This document shows positions 1 to 5,054 of a stretch of 5,054 nucleotides of DNA, piece by piece. Below the pieces are notes generated by a model that had not been told where the DNA came from, ran no database searches, and saw only the letters and a program-made list of their open reading frames with translations. Position numbers and translations under genes: made by a program. Origin of the DNA: Bacteroidota bacterium (GTDB lineage Bacteria > Bacteroidota > Ignavibacteria > Palsa-1295); NCBI GenBank assembly GCA_025363505.1, contig JANYDV010000114.1, positions 1-5,054 on the forward strand, written 5' to 3'. Position 1 is the first letter of the stretch; each line of letters opens with the position of its first letter.

Positions 1-542
1 TCGGGAGTTTTATCGTAATGGATTTCCGAGCACGGACCACACGGACCAGTCTCACCCATTTCCCAAAAATTGTCTTTTGCTCCGAATTTTAAGATATGTG
101 TCGGGTCAATATCTGTTACTTTTGCCCAAAGTTCAGCGGCTTCTTCATCAGTCTCATACACAGTTGCATAGAGTCTTGTTTTATCCAAGCCCCACACTTT
201 TGTGAGTAATTCCCAAGCCCATGCGATTGCTTCTTTTTTGTAATAATCACCAAAGCTCCAATTACCGAGCATCTCGAAAAGCGTATGATGATAGGTATCG
301 CGACCGACTTCTTCGAGATCATTATGCTTACCCGATACACGAAGACATTTTTGGGTATCAGCCGCACGAGTATAGGGGCGAGTACCTTCGCCAAGGAATA
401 CATCCTTAAATTGGTTCATACCGGCATTGGTGAAGAGTAGTGTTTTATCACCATGGGGTATCACCGGAGCACTGGGCACAATAGTATGCCCTTTGCTCTT
501 AAAAAAATCTAAAAATCCTTGTCGTATCTCGTTTGAAGTCAT
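1..542 (-). CDS. alaS: Alanyl-tRNA synthetase, N-terminal part (cut by left edge)
   Basis: This is the first 180 residues of cytoplasmic alanyl-tRNA synthetase, which charges tRNA-Ala with alanine using ATP. The reading frame is open from the ATG at 542 down to base 1. It begins MTSNEIRQGFLDFFKSKGH, the usual start of the family. It continues with the class II catalytic-core signatures: LLFTNAGMNQFKDVFLG at residues 35-51, GKHNDLEEVG at 71-80, HHTLFEMLGNWSFGDYYK at 85-102, and the glycine/cysteine-rich GETGPCGPCSEIH at 163-175. The YHHT/NWSFGDYY version is the form I associate with Bacteroidota-type AlaRS. Full-length bacterial AlaRS is about 870-880 residues, so the rest of the aminoacylation domain, the editing domain and the C-Ala domain lie outside the window. 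No frameshift or stop is seen. There is no clear Shine-Dalgarno sequence before the start. The gene is divergent from the secreted-protein gene at 766. The identification is very secure. Confidence 0.97.
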   Translation of the reverse strand, partial: MTSNEIRQGFLDFFKSKGHTIVPSAPVIPHGDKTLLFTNAGMNQFKDVFLGEGTRPYTRAADTQKCLRVSGKHNDLEEVGRDTYHHTLFEMLGNWSFGDYYKKEAIAWAWELLTKVWGLDKTRLYATVYETDEEAAELWAKVTDIDPTHILKFGAKDNFWEMGETGPCGPCSEIHYDKTP

Positions 543-765
543 ATACTATGAACAATTAGTCAATAGCATAACAAATATTCGGAGAAATGTTCAACAATGA
601 AGCAAATAAGATGTAAACAATTATCTAAGCAAAAAACGACTTCCCATTGAGTTAGTTCTTGGAGATAAACACTTGTACTTTAGCCCATACATAGGCGGAA
701 CGTTCTTATTCCAAACACGTTAATTTTACATCATACACCATCCATTTTTTCGGGGGAGTCCAGAA
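543..765. promoter_or_regulatory. Divergent intergenic region between alaS and the T9SS-cargo gene
   Basis: This 223-bp AT-rich spacer must hold the promoters for both flanking divergent genes. I see no convincing sigma-70 pair in either direction. The nearest match to the Bacteroidota -7 element (TAnnTTTG) reading rightward is TACTTTAG at 676-683, with one mismatch and no well-spaced -33 partner. A palindromic octamer GAACGTTC lies at 698-705, inside the looser repeat GGAA-N8-TTCC at 697-712. Its role is unknown and it may be chance. No RNA gene or credible small ORF was found here. Confidence 0.4.
752..758 (+). promoter_or_regulatory. Ribosome binding site of the secreted-protein gene
   Basis: The purine run GGGGGAG ends seven bases before the ATG at 766 and contains the Shine-Dalgarno core GGAG (755-758). 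It supports that start, together with the in-frame TAA at 721-723 and the absence of any other ATG between the two. It stands out because most other starts in the window lack such a site. Confidence 0.65.
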
Positions 766-2433
766 ATGAATCGTCATTTTAAACAATCTGCGTTAACATC
801 TTTTGGCATGTTATTGCTTAGTGCATTTGTGCTATTTCATACTTCTGTTTCATCTTCATACGGACAAAACATCCAGACTGGAAATAGTTACATAGTCGGT
901 GATGTACAGCCTGCAAATGGAAAAATTTGCATCCTATATCCACCGGGTAGGTTGGGTGTGAGCGCCAGGCTTAATTTCTATGATAAGAGCTTCTTTTCAA
1001 TATCAATAAATGGGCAGGTATTGTCAAATAATGATATAATCACAAGCGGAAATAGACCATCTGATTTTCAGTTGCTTAATAATGGCACTTCAATAAAAAT
1101 TGCAAATACAATCCGCACAACCTGGATAACTGTAAGCGGTTTTAATATCATCCAAGATGTTTTTCCTGTATTATTTGAAAAAAGCGGACAGATTGTAATG
1201 CGGTGGTCAGTAAAGAATACCACGAGCAGTCCAGCCGTAGCTTCATGCCAATGGCTTAATGATTTACAGATAGCTGATCCAACAGATCATACTAAAGGGC
1301 ATTCCCAAGGACAAGCAAATGTCAGCGATGGACCGAAGATATTGCATCAGTACGGGTACCATTTGAAATGGGAGCAATTTCCTGATACGGTAAAAAAAAT
1401 AACGACTTTGCCGTGGTTCTATATGGGGTTCTTATGGCAACTTCCTGATCTCAATCCTGGTCTTTGCGGACAAGCCTACCTCGACTTTCCACCGATCATC
1501 AATAAAAAACCTTCTCGTATGACCGTTGGTGATTGGTACACGATGACTCAAACAGCAATCGGCGCAAATCCCTCTTGGCCCCTCGGAGCAGCATTGACGA
1601 CTGACGACGCTGTATTGCTTGAGTGGACTGGTGCATCGGTTGCTCCTAATTCTCAATCGGTTGTTGGCATTACTTCCTATGGAACCGGCGAATTTGATAT
1701 TTGCAACGGAAATATGTTTGGTGTTTTGATTTACCCACATAAAATCCATTGGCTTAAAGATTCTTCATTATACAGCCCTAACCCATTCAAACTCGAATTA
1801 TATGCATTAAACCCTGATAAATTAACTTCTTCTTCTAACTCAAACTTTACATTGACAGTAGGAGCAAATCTTAATATCGTCGATGCTCCTCCTACATATT
1901 CACCCATCGGTTCAACCCAAACACTTCCTACAACGGGGGGTGGCGTATTTATCGCTCCTAATGACGTTCAAGTGTTTGATTGGTATATTAAAGCAAACCC
2001 ATTAACACTTTGTAAAGGTGATATTATCAGTAGCCTTAAACTAACAGGGGTTACCACACTAGGTCCACCAACATTTGTTCGCTCCAGTGATGGCGCCGAT
2101 ACTTGCGAACATGATATTGTTCTCGAATGTACCGAAACCCAAGCGAGTGTTAGATCAGTCACCGAAAATAAGCATAATATCCTTCTTACCCCTAACCCAA
2201 TGACCGATCACATCGAACTAAAACTGCAGAAGATCAGATCGGCTTCTATCCGTATTATTGACCAACTGGGTCATCAATTGTATAGTGCGGATGCGAAAAA
2301 TTTGGAGTGGAATTGGAATGGTAAACTCATTGATGGAAGTACTATTTCTACAGGCTCCTATATCATCAGCATCTCGGGTATGAGCGAGGACGGTACACCA
2401 TTTAAAGAAGAGAGATTACTTATTAAGCAATAA
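766..2433 (+). CDS. Secreted protein of unknown function with T9SS type A sorting domain
   Basis: This 555-residue protein is predicted to be exported across the inner membrane and then released or surface-anchored by the type IX secretion system. Residues 1 to about 34 form a signal peptide: basic MNRHFK, then hydrophobic MLLLSAFVLF at 15-24, with cleavage probably near SSYG/Q. The C-terminus, from about residue 469 to 555, is a T9SS type A sorting domain: LLTPNPMTD at 473-481, a beta-rich IRIIDQLGHQLY at 495-506, and STGSYIISISG at 528-538. The roughly 430 residues between look like beta-sandwich material, with no motif I can assign to an enzyme. One segment (VMRWSVKN at 144-151, then LNDLQIADP at 164-172 and SDGP at 187-190) and a later one (LLEWTGASVAPNSQS and SYGTGEFDIC, 284-313) resemble extracellular sandwich domains. 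That comparison comes from memory and is weak. Seven cysteines (55, 161, 234, 313, 416, 447, 455) could form disulfides; the C416-C447-C455 cluster precedes the sorting domain. No neighbour suggests a role. Confidence 0.85.
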   Translation: MNRHFKQSALTSFGMLLLSAFVLFHTSVSSSYGQNIQTGNSYIVGDVQPANGKICILYPPGRLGVSARLNFYDKSFFSISINGQVLSNNDIITSGNRPSDFQLLNNGTSIKIANTIRTTWITVSGFNIIQDVFPVLFEKSGQIVMRWSVKNTTSSPAVASCQWLNDLQIADPTDHTKGHSQGQANVSDGPKILHQYGYHLKWEQFPDTVKKITTLPWFYMGFLWQLPDLNPGLCGQAYLDFPPIINKKPSRMTVGDWYTMTQTAIGANPSWPLGAALTTDDAVLLEWTGASVAPNSQSVVGITSYGTGEFDICNGNMFGVLIYPHKIHWLKDSSLYSPNPFKLELYALNPDKLTSSSNSNFTLTVGANLNIVDAPPTYSPIGSTQTLPTTGGGVFIAPNDVQVFDWYIKANPLTLCKGDIISSLKLTGVTTLGPPTFVRSSDGADTCEHDIVLECTETQASVRSVTENKHNILLTPNPMTDHIELKLQKIRSASIRIIDQLGHQLYSADAKNLEWNWNGKLIDGSTISTGSYIISISGMSEDGTPFKEERLLIKQ

Positions 2434-2449
2434 AAAACTTTAATAATAC

Positions 2450-2487
2450 TATAAAAAGAACCCCGCTAAAGCGGGGTTCTTTTTATA
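2450..2487. terminator. Bidirectional intrinsic terminator between the T9SS-cargo gene and clpS
   Basis: This is a perfect inverted repeat with a 17-bp stem (2450-2466 pairing with 2471-2487) and a four-base TAAA loop. The GC core is ACCCCGC/GCGGGGT. The flanks are A-rich on the left and T-rich on the right, so both strands give a GC hairpin followed by a U tract (TTCTTTTTAT rightward, the same leftward). It starts 17 bases after the stop at 2431-2433 and ends seven bases before the clpS stop at 2494, so it can end both convergent transcripts. Confidence 0.93.
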
Positions 2488-2493
2488 TCAAAT

Positions 2494-2823
2494 TTAGCTG
2501 AGAATTTGCGTATGGAGGGCTATTTCTTCCAGTACTGAGCTAACTCTGAGGCACTGTCCCATTTCGCCATCATAGACGATAGATTTACCGGCAGTATGAA
2601 CTTCCCAAGCGTGGTTTTCAGCCCGAGATTGTGAACAACCGGTAGCTTTGCACAACTGGTCTATGACCTCGTCAAATGTATGAAAATTATCATTATAGAG
2701 CACTACCTTCAGCGGTATTTCTACCGTTGTAATAGTCTCTTCATCAAAAAGCGACTCCGTCAGCGTTTCGCTGCGAATCAATTCGCCTTGCTCCCAAAAT
2801 ATCTGTGCCAGATCGATTATCAT
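2494..2823 (-). CDS. clpS: ClpS, N-degron adaptor of the Clp protease
   Basis: ClpS binds proteins with destabilising N-terminal residues and hands them to the ClpA/ClpC unfoldase with ClpP. It is a soluble cytoplasmic protein. The 109-residue product carries a full ClpS core from about residue 37: PLKVVLYNDNFHTFDEVI (37-54), CSQSRAENHAWEVHTAGK (63-80) and SSVLEEIALHTQI (95-107). N44 and D45 of the YND motif and H76 of the EVHTAGK motif correspond to the substrate-pocket residues of E. coli ClpS (N34, D35, H66), so N-degron recognition is probably intact. The HTFDEV and LEEIALHTQI forms are those I associate with Bacteroidota/Chlorobi ClpS. The first 36 residues form an acidic N-terminal extension, the region that in ClpS proteins engages the unfoldase. 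The start at 2823 is fixed by an in-frame TAA 15 bases upstream and by GAGGAA just before the ATG. No clpA or clpP is adjacent, as is common. Confidence 0.92.
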   Translation of the reverse strand: MIIDLAQIFWEQGELIRSETLTESLFDEETITTVEIPLKVVLYNDNFHTFDEVIDQLCKATGCSQSRAENHAWEVHTAGKSIVYDGEMGQCLRVSSVLEEIALHTQILS

Positions 2824-2827
2824 ATTA

Positions 2828-2833
2828 TTCCTC
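2828..2833 (-). promoter_or_regulatory. Ribosome binding site of clpS
   Basis: Read on the minus strand, GAGGAA lies four bases before the ATG at 2823, a good Shine-Dalgarno match at slightly short spacing. The alternative ATG at 2841 is followed directly by an in-frame TAA (2836-2838), so this site decides the start. Confidence 0.65.
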
Positions 2834-2960
2834 GGTTACATAACACAAAAAAAAGAAAAATGACTCATTTCGCATAAGATTTTTAAGGATGGATACTAAA
2901 ACTTAATCTTGCAGATTGGAATTTTTGTCTGTAAATGGTTTTTTCAGAGAGATCAAATTT

Positions 2961-2987
2961 TTGTCGTATCTTAGAAAGTGTTATTAT
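2961..2987 (+). promoter_or_regulatory. Candidate recA promoter
   Basis: TATTAT at 2982-2987 matches the -10 consensus in five of six positions. TTGTCG at 2961-2966 is a possible -35, but the 15-base spacer is short. A Bacteroidota-type -7 candidate, TATCTTAG at 2967-2974 (one mismatch to TAnnTTTG), overlaps it. The leader would be about 20-40 bases. There is no Shine-Dalgarno sequence before the recA ATG. This is a weak call. Confidence 0.3.
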
Positions 2988-3015
2988 AGGCACCTATTAG
3001 AATAGCAATACAATT

Positions 3016-4086
3016 ATGGACAATACAACACAAGTTTCCCGCGCAAAAGCACTACAGATCGCAATGGAGTCAATCGAGAAAGCCCATGGAAAAGGCTCGG
3101 TAATGCGTCTTGGTGATAGACCGCACGTAAAAGTCGAGGTGATCCCGACAGGTTCGCTGTCGCTCGATGCTGCAATTGGTATTGGTGGTGTACCACGTGG
3201 ACGTATTATTGAGATTTACGGACCCGAATCGAGCGGTAAAACAACCCTTTGCCTACATATAATAGCCGAGGCGCAGAAGCGTGGCGGCACGGCTGCTTTT
3301 ATTGATGCCGAGCACGCACTCGATATTAAATATGGCGAGCGTCTTGGGGTGAAGCTCAATGAGCTGATACTTTCACAGCCCGAATTTGGCGAGCAAGCAC
3401 TTGATATTCTCGAACAGCTTGTCCGTTCTGCCGCTATCGATGTGATAGTGATCGACTCTGTTGCCGCACTGACTCCTCGTGCCGAGATAGAGGGTGAAAT
3501 GGGCGATGCACAGATGGGCTCGCAGGCTCGTTTGATGAGTCAAGCAATGCGTAAGATTACAGCTGTCATTGGCAAGTCAAACACGACGGTGATCTTTACC
3601 AACCAGCTTCGTTCGAAGATTGGCGTAATGTATGGCAACCCTGAAACAACGACAGGTGGTAATGCACTGAAATTTTATTCATCGCTTCGTTTGGATATTC
3701 GTCGCCGCGATGTGATCAAAGACGGCACCGAAATCATCGGCAACCGTGTCCGTGTAAAAGTTGTCAAGAATAAAATGGCTCCGCCATTTCGTGAAGTTGA
3801 GTTTGATGTACTCTATAACGAAGGTATCTCGAAACTTGGCGATATGATTGATGTTGCTATCGAAAACGACATTATCCAAAAAAGTGGGTCATGGTTTAGC
3901 TATGGCGGCGAGCGTATCGGGCAAGGTCGCGACTCCGTCAAAGTCTATCTTAAAGAATATCCTGACTCGTATAAATCAGTCGAAAATGCAGTTCGCGAGA
4001 AGCTGGGCATCAGCATTGCCCCGGAACCTCCGGCTGCTACCAACGGTGCAACAGCAACCGAGACAGATAAAGCAAAGAAAAAATAA
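3016..4086 (+). CDS. recA: RecA recombinase
   Basis: RecA is the ATP-dependent strand-exchange protein. It coats single-stranded DNA, pairs it with a homologue, and serves recombinational repair. The 356-residue product is complete. The N-terminal polymerisation segment runs from residue 1 to about 33, with RAKALQIAMESIEKAHGKGS at 9-28. Walker A is GPESSGKT (69-76). FIDAEHALD (95-103) holds the expected catalytic glutamate at 99, and Walker B is VIVIDSVAAL (143-152). Loop L1 is EGEMGDAQMG (159-168) and loop L2 runs NQLRSKIGVMYGNPETTTGG (196-215). The C-terminal domain follows to about 333. Departures from the E. coli protein are SQPEFGEQAL in place of SQPDTGEQAL, Tyr206 in place of the L2 phenylalanine, and an Ala/Pro/Thr tail ending KAKKK instead of an acidic one. 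All nucleotide-binding motifs are intact, so it should be active. Its stop overlaps the recX start by one base (TAATG), so the two genes are likely co-transcribed and coupled. Confidence 0.98.
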   Translation: MDNTTQVSRAKALQIAMESIEKAHGKGSVMRLGDRPHVKVEVIPTGSLSLDAAIGIGGVPRGRIIEIYGPESSGKTTLCLHIIAEAQKRGGTAAFIDAEHALDIKYGERLGVKLNELILSQPEFGEQALDILEQLVRSAAIDVIVIDSVAALTPRAEIEGEMGDAQMGSQARLMSQAMRKITAVIGKSNTTVIFTNQLRSKIGVMYGNPETTTGGNALKFYSSLRLDIRRRDVIKDGTEIIGNRVRVKVVKNKMAPPFREVEFDVLYNEGISKLGDMIDVAIENDIIQKSGSWFSYGGERIGQGRDSVKVYLKEYPDSYKSVENAVREKLGISIAPEPPAATNGATATETDKAKKK

Positions 4087-4784
4087 TGAGACCGGGCAAA
4101 AAAGACCGACTTCCGGTATTATTGCCTACCGGTGTTATTAGTGCTCTTTCGTACCAGAAGCGCGACCCTCGTCGCGCTTCTGTATTTATGGATGCGAAGT
4201 TCGTCTTCGGGCTGAATGTCGAAACAGTCGAGCAGTTTCGGCTTCGCAAGGGTGACGAGATCAGCGATCTCAATCGTGAAGAAATATCTTCGTTCGACAA
4301 TATTATTTCGGCTAAACGAATCGCTTCGAGATATACTGATGCCCGTCGCAGAAGCGAGCACGAAGTTAGACAGAAACTGAAAACCAGCGGGTTTCCTGAA
4401 GAAGCTATTATTAAAGCAATCGCCTCATTAACTCAGTACGGTCTTATTAACGACGAAGAGTGTGCACGAGCATTCTTACACGATAAACTCTTGACCAAAG
4501 CAGCATCTAAACGAGAGTTATTTACATCGCTCCTAAAAAAAGGAATCGCGAAGCCTACAATAGAAATCGTTCTTGCTGAAATATCTGACTCCGAAAGTGA
4601 AGAAGAGCGAGCTCGGAAAGCCGCGCAAAAGAAATGGACTGTTCTTCTTCGACGAGAATCAGACACACACAAAAGAAAACAGAAGCTCTTTTCTTTTCTT
4701 GGAACAAGGGGATTTGAGTACCAAGTCATTAAACAAATAACGAGCGAACTAATAGGAAATGAAGAAATAGAAGACGAATACTAA
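4086..4784 (+). CDS. recX: RecX, regulator of RecA
   Basis: RecX binds the RecA filament and modulates it, in E. coli by blocking filament extension. The 232-residue product has a strand-forming N-terminal region ending RRASVFMDAKFVFGL (29-43), as in Bacteroidota-type RecX. Helical repeats follow. The first, from about 77 to 115, includes RRSEHEVRQKL (88-98) and GFPEEAI (102-108). The second, from about 116 to 162, includes YGLINDEECARAFLHDKL (118-135). The third, from about 168 to 222, includes ARKAAQKKW (176-184) and LFSFLGTRGF (201-210). The length suits the longer RecX forms found outside gamma-proteobacteria. The start overlaps the recA stop (TAATG) with no Shine-Dalgarno sequence, so translation probably depends on ribosomes finishing recA. 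A strong hairpin lies in the first 100 bases. The 3' end overlaps the opposing CPXCG gene by four bases. The identification rests on motifs plus position directly after recA and is secure. Confidence 0.93.
   Translation: MRPGKKDRLPVLLPTGVISALSYQKRDPRRASVFMDAKFVFGLNVETVEQFRLRKGDEISDLNREEISSFDNIISAKRIASRYTDARRRSEHEVRQKLKTSGFPEEAIIKAIASLTQYGLINDEECARAFLHDKLLTKAASKRELFTSLLKKGIAKPTIEIVLAEISDSESEEERARKAAQKKWTVLLRRESDTHKRKQKLFSFLGTRGFEYQVIKQITSELIGNEEIEDEY
4155..4182 (+). terminator. Perfect hairpin inside the 5' part of recX (possible attenuator)
   Basis: CAGAAGCGCGAC (4155-4166) pairs perfectly with GTCGCGCTTCTG (4171-4182) across a CCTC loop, giving a 12-bp GC-rich stem. It starts 68 bases after the recA stop and is followed by UGUAUUUAUGG, a weak U-rich stretch, so it is not a clean intrinsic terminator. 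It could cause partial termination or pausing, or protect the 3' end of a recA-only transcript. In E. coli a terminator between recA and recX limits recX expression; here the genes overlap, so such an element could only sit inside recX. The stem also encodes protein (QKRDPRRASV region), so codon content may partly explain it. Confidence 0.45.
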
Positions 4785-4966
4785 CCCTCAAATTCATTCT
4801 GTACCTGCACTTCCCCACTTTCTTCATTGATAGTGATTCGCAAGACATTTGGTCGGCAACACACTTGACAATCCTCGACATATTCTTGAAATGCAGCCGC
4901 CGATTCATCAACAAATGTTTCATTCGGTTCGCCACATACAGCGCAGCGGAAAATAATTTGTGGCAT
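4781..4966 (-). CDS. CPXCG-type cysteine-rich small protein
   Basis: This 61-residue protein has two cysteine pairs that probably bind a metal such as zinc. The first is CAVCG (8-12). The second is DCQVCCRP (32-39), preceded by the conserved FQEYVEDC block (26-33). The C-terminus, VLRITINEESGEVQVQNEFE (41-60), is a strand-rich acidic segment. The arrangement matches the small Cys_rich_CPXG family, whose function is not established to my knowledge. The first motif here has alanine where the family name implies proline. Its ATG overlaps the TAA of the upstream gene by one base (TAATG) and has no Shine-Dalgarno sequence, so it is probably translated by coupling as the last gene of a minus-strand operon. 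Its TAG stop (4781-4783) overlaps the recX TAA on the other strand. Confidence 0.85.
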   Translation of the reverse strand: MPQIIFRCAVCGEPNETFVDESAAAFQEYVEDCQVCCRPNVLRITINEESGEVQVQNEFEG

Positions 4967-5054
4967 TAGTGATAAATCGCATTAATGACAGTTTCAGTAT
5001 CCGAGAGATCTTCAAAAATATAATCCGGTTGAAGTGGCTCGATTTCTTCGCGAG
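4966..5054 (-). CDS. C-terminal end of a probable HAD-superfamily hydrolase (cut by right edge)
   Basis: Only the last 28 residues are visible, read from 5052 leftward and ending with TAA at 4966-4968: REEIEPLQPDYIFEDLSDTE followed by TVINAIYH. A 'PDY(I/V)FEDLSDTE.V' ending is typical of phosphoglycolate-phosphatase-like HAD hydrolases, where it closes the Rossmann-like core. No catalytic motif is inside the window, so this rests on a short C-terminal resemblance. The fragment is too short to stand alone as an ORF call. The frame is supported by its acidic, protein-like composition and by the precise TAATG overlap with the following CPXCG gene, the same junction as recA-recX. The two are likely one operon. 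Confidence 0.6.
   Translation of the reverse strand, partial: REEIEPLQPDYIFEDLSDTETVINAIYH

Larger units (their letters stand above)
2824..3015. promoter_or_regulatory. Divergent control region between clpS and recA
   Basis: This 192-bp AT-rich region separates two divergent genes. Two short dyads lie on the recA side: AATCT-TGC-AGATT at 2905-2917 and CTATT-AG-AATAG at 2994-3005. The second overlaps the likely recA transcript start. Either could bind a repressor, but neither matches the classical LexA boxes (CTGT-N8-ACAG or GAAC-N4-GTTC), so SOS control is not supported by sequence. I see no clear clpS promoter and no RNA gene. Confidence 0.45.

Noticed and set aside
221..409. Open frame on the plus strand over alaS, and the minus-strand frame at 116-403
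   Set aside because: Both are shadows of the AlaRS frame, which is unmistakable by sequence. Their translations resemble no protein family.
698..705. Palindrome GAACGTTC upstream of the secreted-protein gene as an SOS/LexA operator
   Set aside because: Known Gram-positive-type LexA boxes have a four-base spacer (GAAC-N4-GTTC). Here the half sites abut, and the downstream gene has no link to DNA repair. An isolated 8-bp palindrome is plausible by chance.
1432..1749. 105-codon minus-strand open frame inside the T9SS-cargo gene
   Set aside because: It lies wholly within a gene with a signal peptide and sorting domain in one continuous frame. Its own translation has no recognisable domain and no ribosome binding context.
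2839..2841. Upstream ATG as an alternative clpS start
   Set aside because: It is in frame but followed at once by TAA, so translation must begin at 2823.
4433..4729. Minus-strand open frame inside recX
   Set aside because: RecX motifs run continuously through this stretch on the plus strand. The antisense translation is Arg/Ser/Phe-rich, as expected for the reverse of Lys/Glu-rich coding sequence.
4781..4784. Possibility that recX and the CPXCG gene overlap because one is truncated or frameshifted
   Set aside because: Both proteins end where their families usually end, and each frame is intact to its stop, so the overlap looks natural.
1..5054. A new defence, mobile or biosynthetic system spanning the window
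   Set aside because: All recognisable genes are housekeeping (alaS, clpS, recA, recX) or isolated small units. There are no transposase, integrase, toxin-antitoxin or nuclease genes, no direct-repeat array and no tRNA integration site.

Overview
The window looks like an ordinary chromosomal housekeeping stretch from a member of the Bacteroidota/Chlorobiota (FCB) assemblage. Three observations support this. A secreted protein ends in a type IX secretion (T9SS) type A sorting domain. The ClpS and AlaRS sequences have the form typical of that assemblage. Several genes (alaS, recA, recX, the CPXCG gene) lack an obvious Shine-Dalgarno sequence. A Kapabacteria/Ignavibacteria/Chlorobi-type lineage is my guess, but the sequence alone does not fix the genus.

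Layout from left to right: (1) the first 180 codons of alanyl-tRNA synthetase (alaS) on the minus strand, running off the left edge; (2) a 223-bp divergent intergenic region; (3) a 555-residue secreted protein of unknown function on the plus strand, with an N-terminal signal peptide and a C-terminal T9SS sorting domain; (4) a strong symmetrical hairpin that can act as a terminator from both sides; (5) clpS, the N-degron adaptor of the Clp protease, on the minus strand; (6) a 192-bp divergent region carrying the clpS and recA control signals; (7) recA followed by recX on the plus strand, overlapping by one base (TAATG); (8) on the minus strand, a two-gene unit converging on recX. In that unit the C-terminus of a probable HAD-family hydrolase, cut by the right edge, is followed by a 61-residue CPXCG-type cysteine-rich protein, again with a TAATG overlap.

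RecA and RecX are the functional pair here: recombinase and its modulator, probably co-transcribed and translationally coupled. A perfect 12-bp-stem hairpin inside the start of recX could reduce transcription into recX. The tail-to-tail recX/CPXCG junction overlaps by four bases, leaving no room for a separate terminator. AlaRS, ClpS and the secreted protein show no obvious functional link to these genes.

I found no CRISPR array, tRNA or rRNA gene, insertion sequence or defence cassette, and no convincing new multi-gene system. The most unusual items are the uncharacterised T9SS cargo protein, the recX-internal hairpin, and the departures from textbook RecA sequence (PEF for PDT/PDN, Tyr in loop L2, a non-acidic tail).
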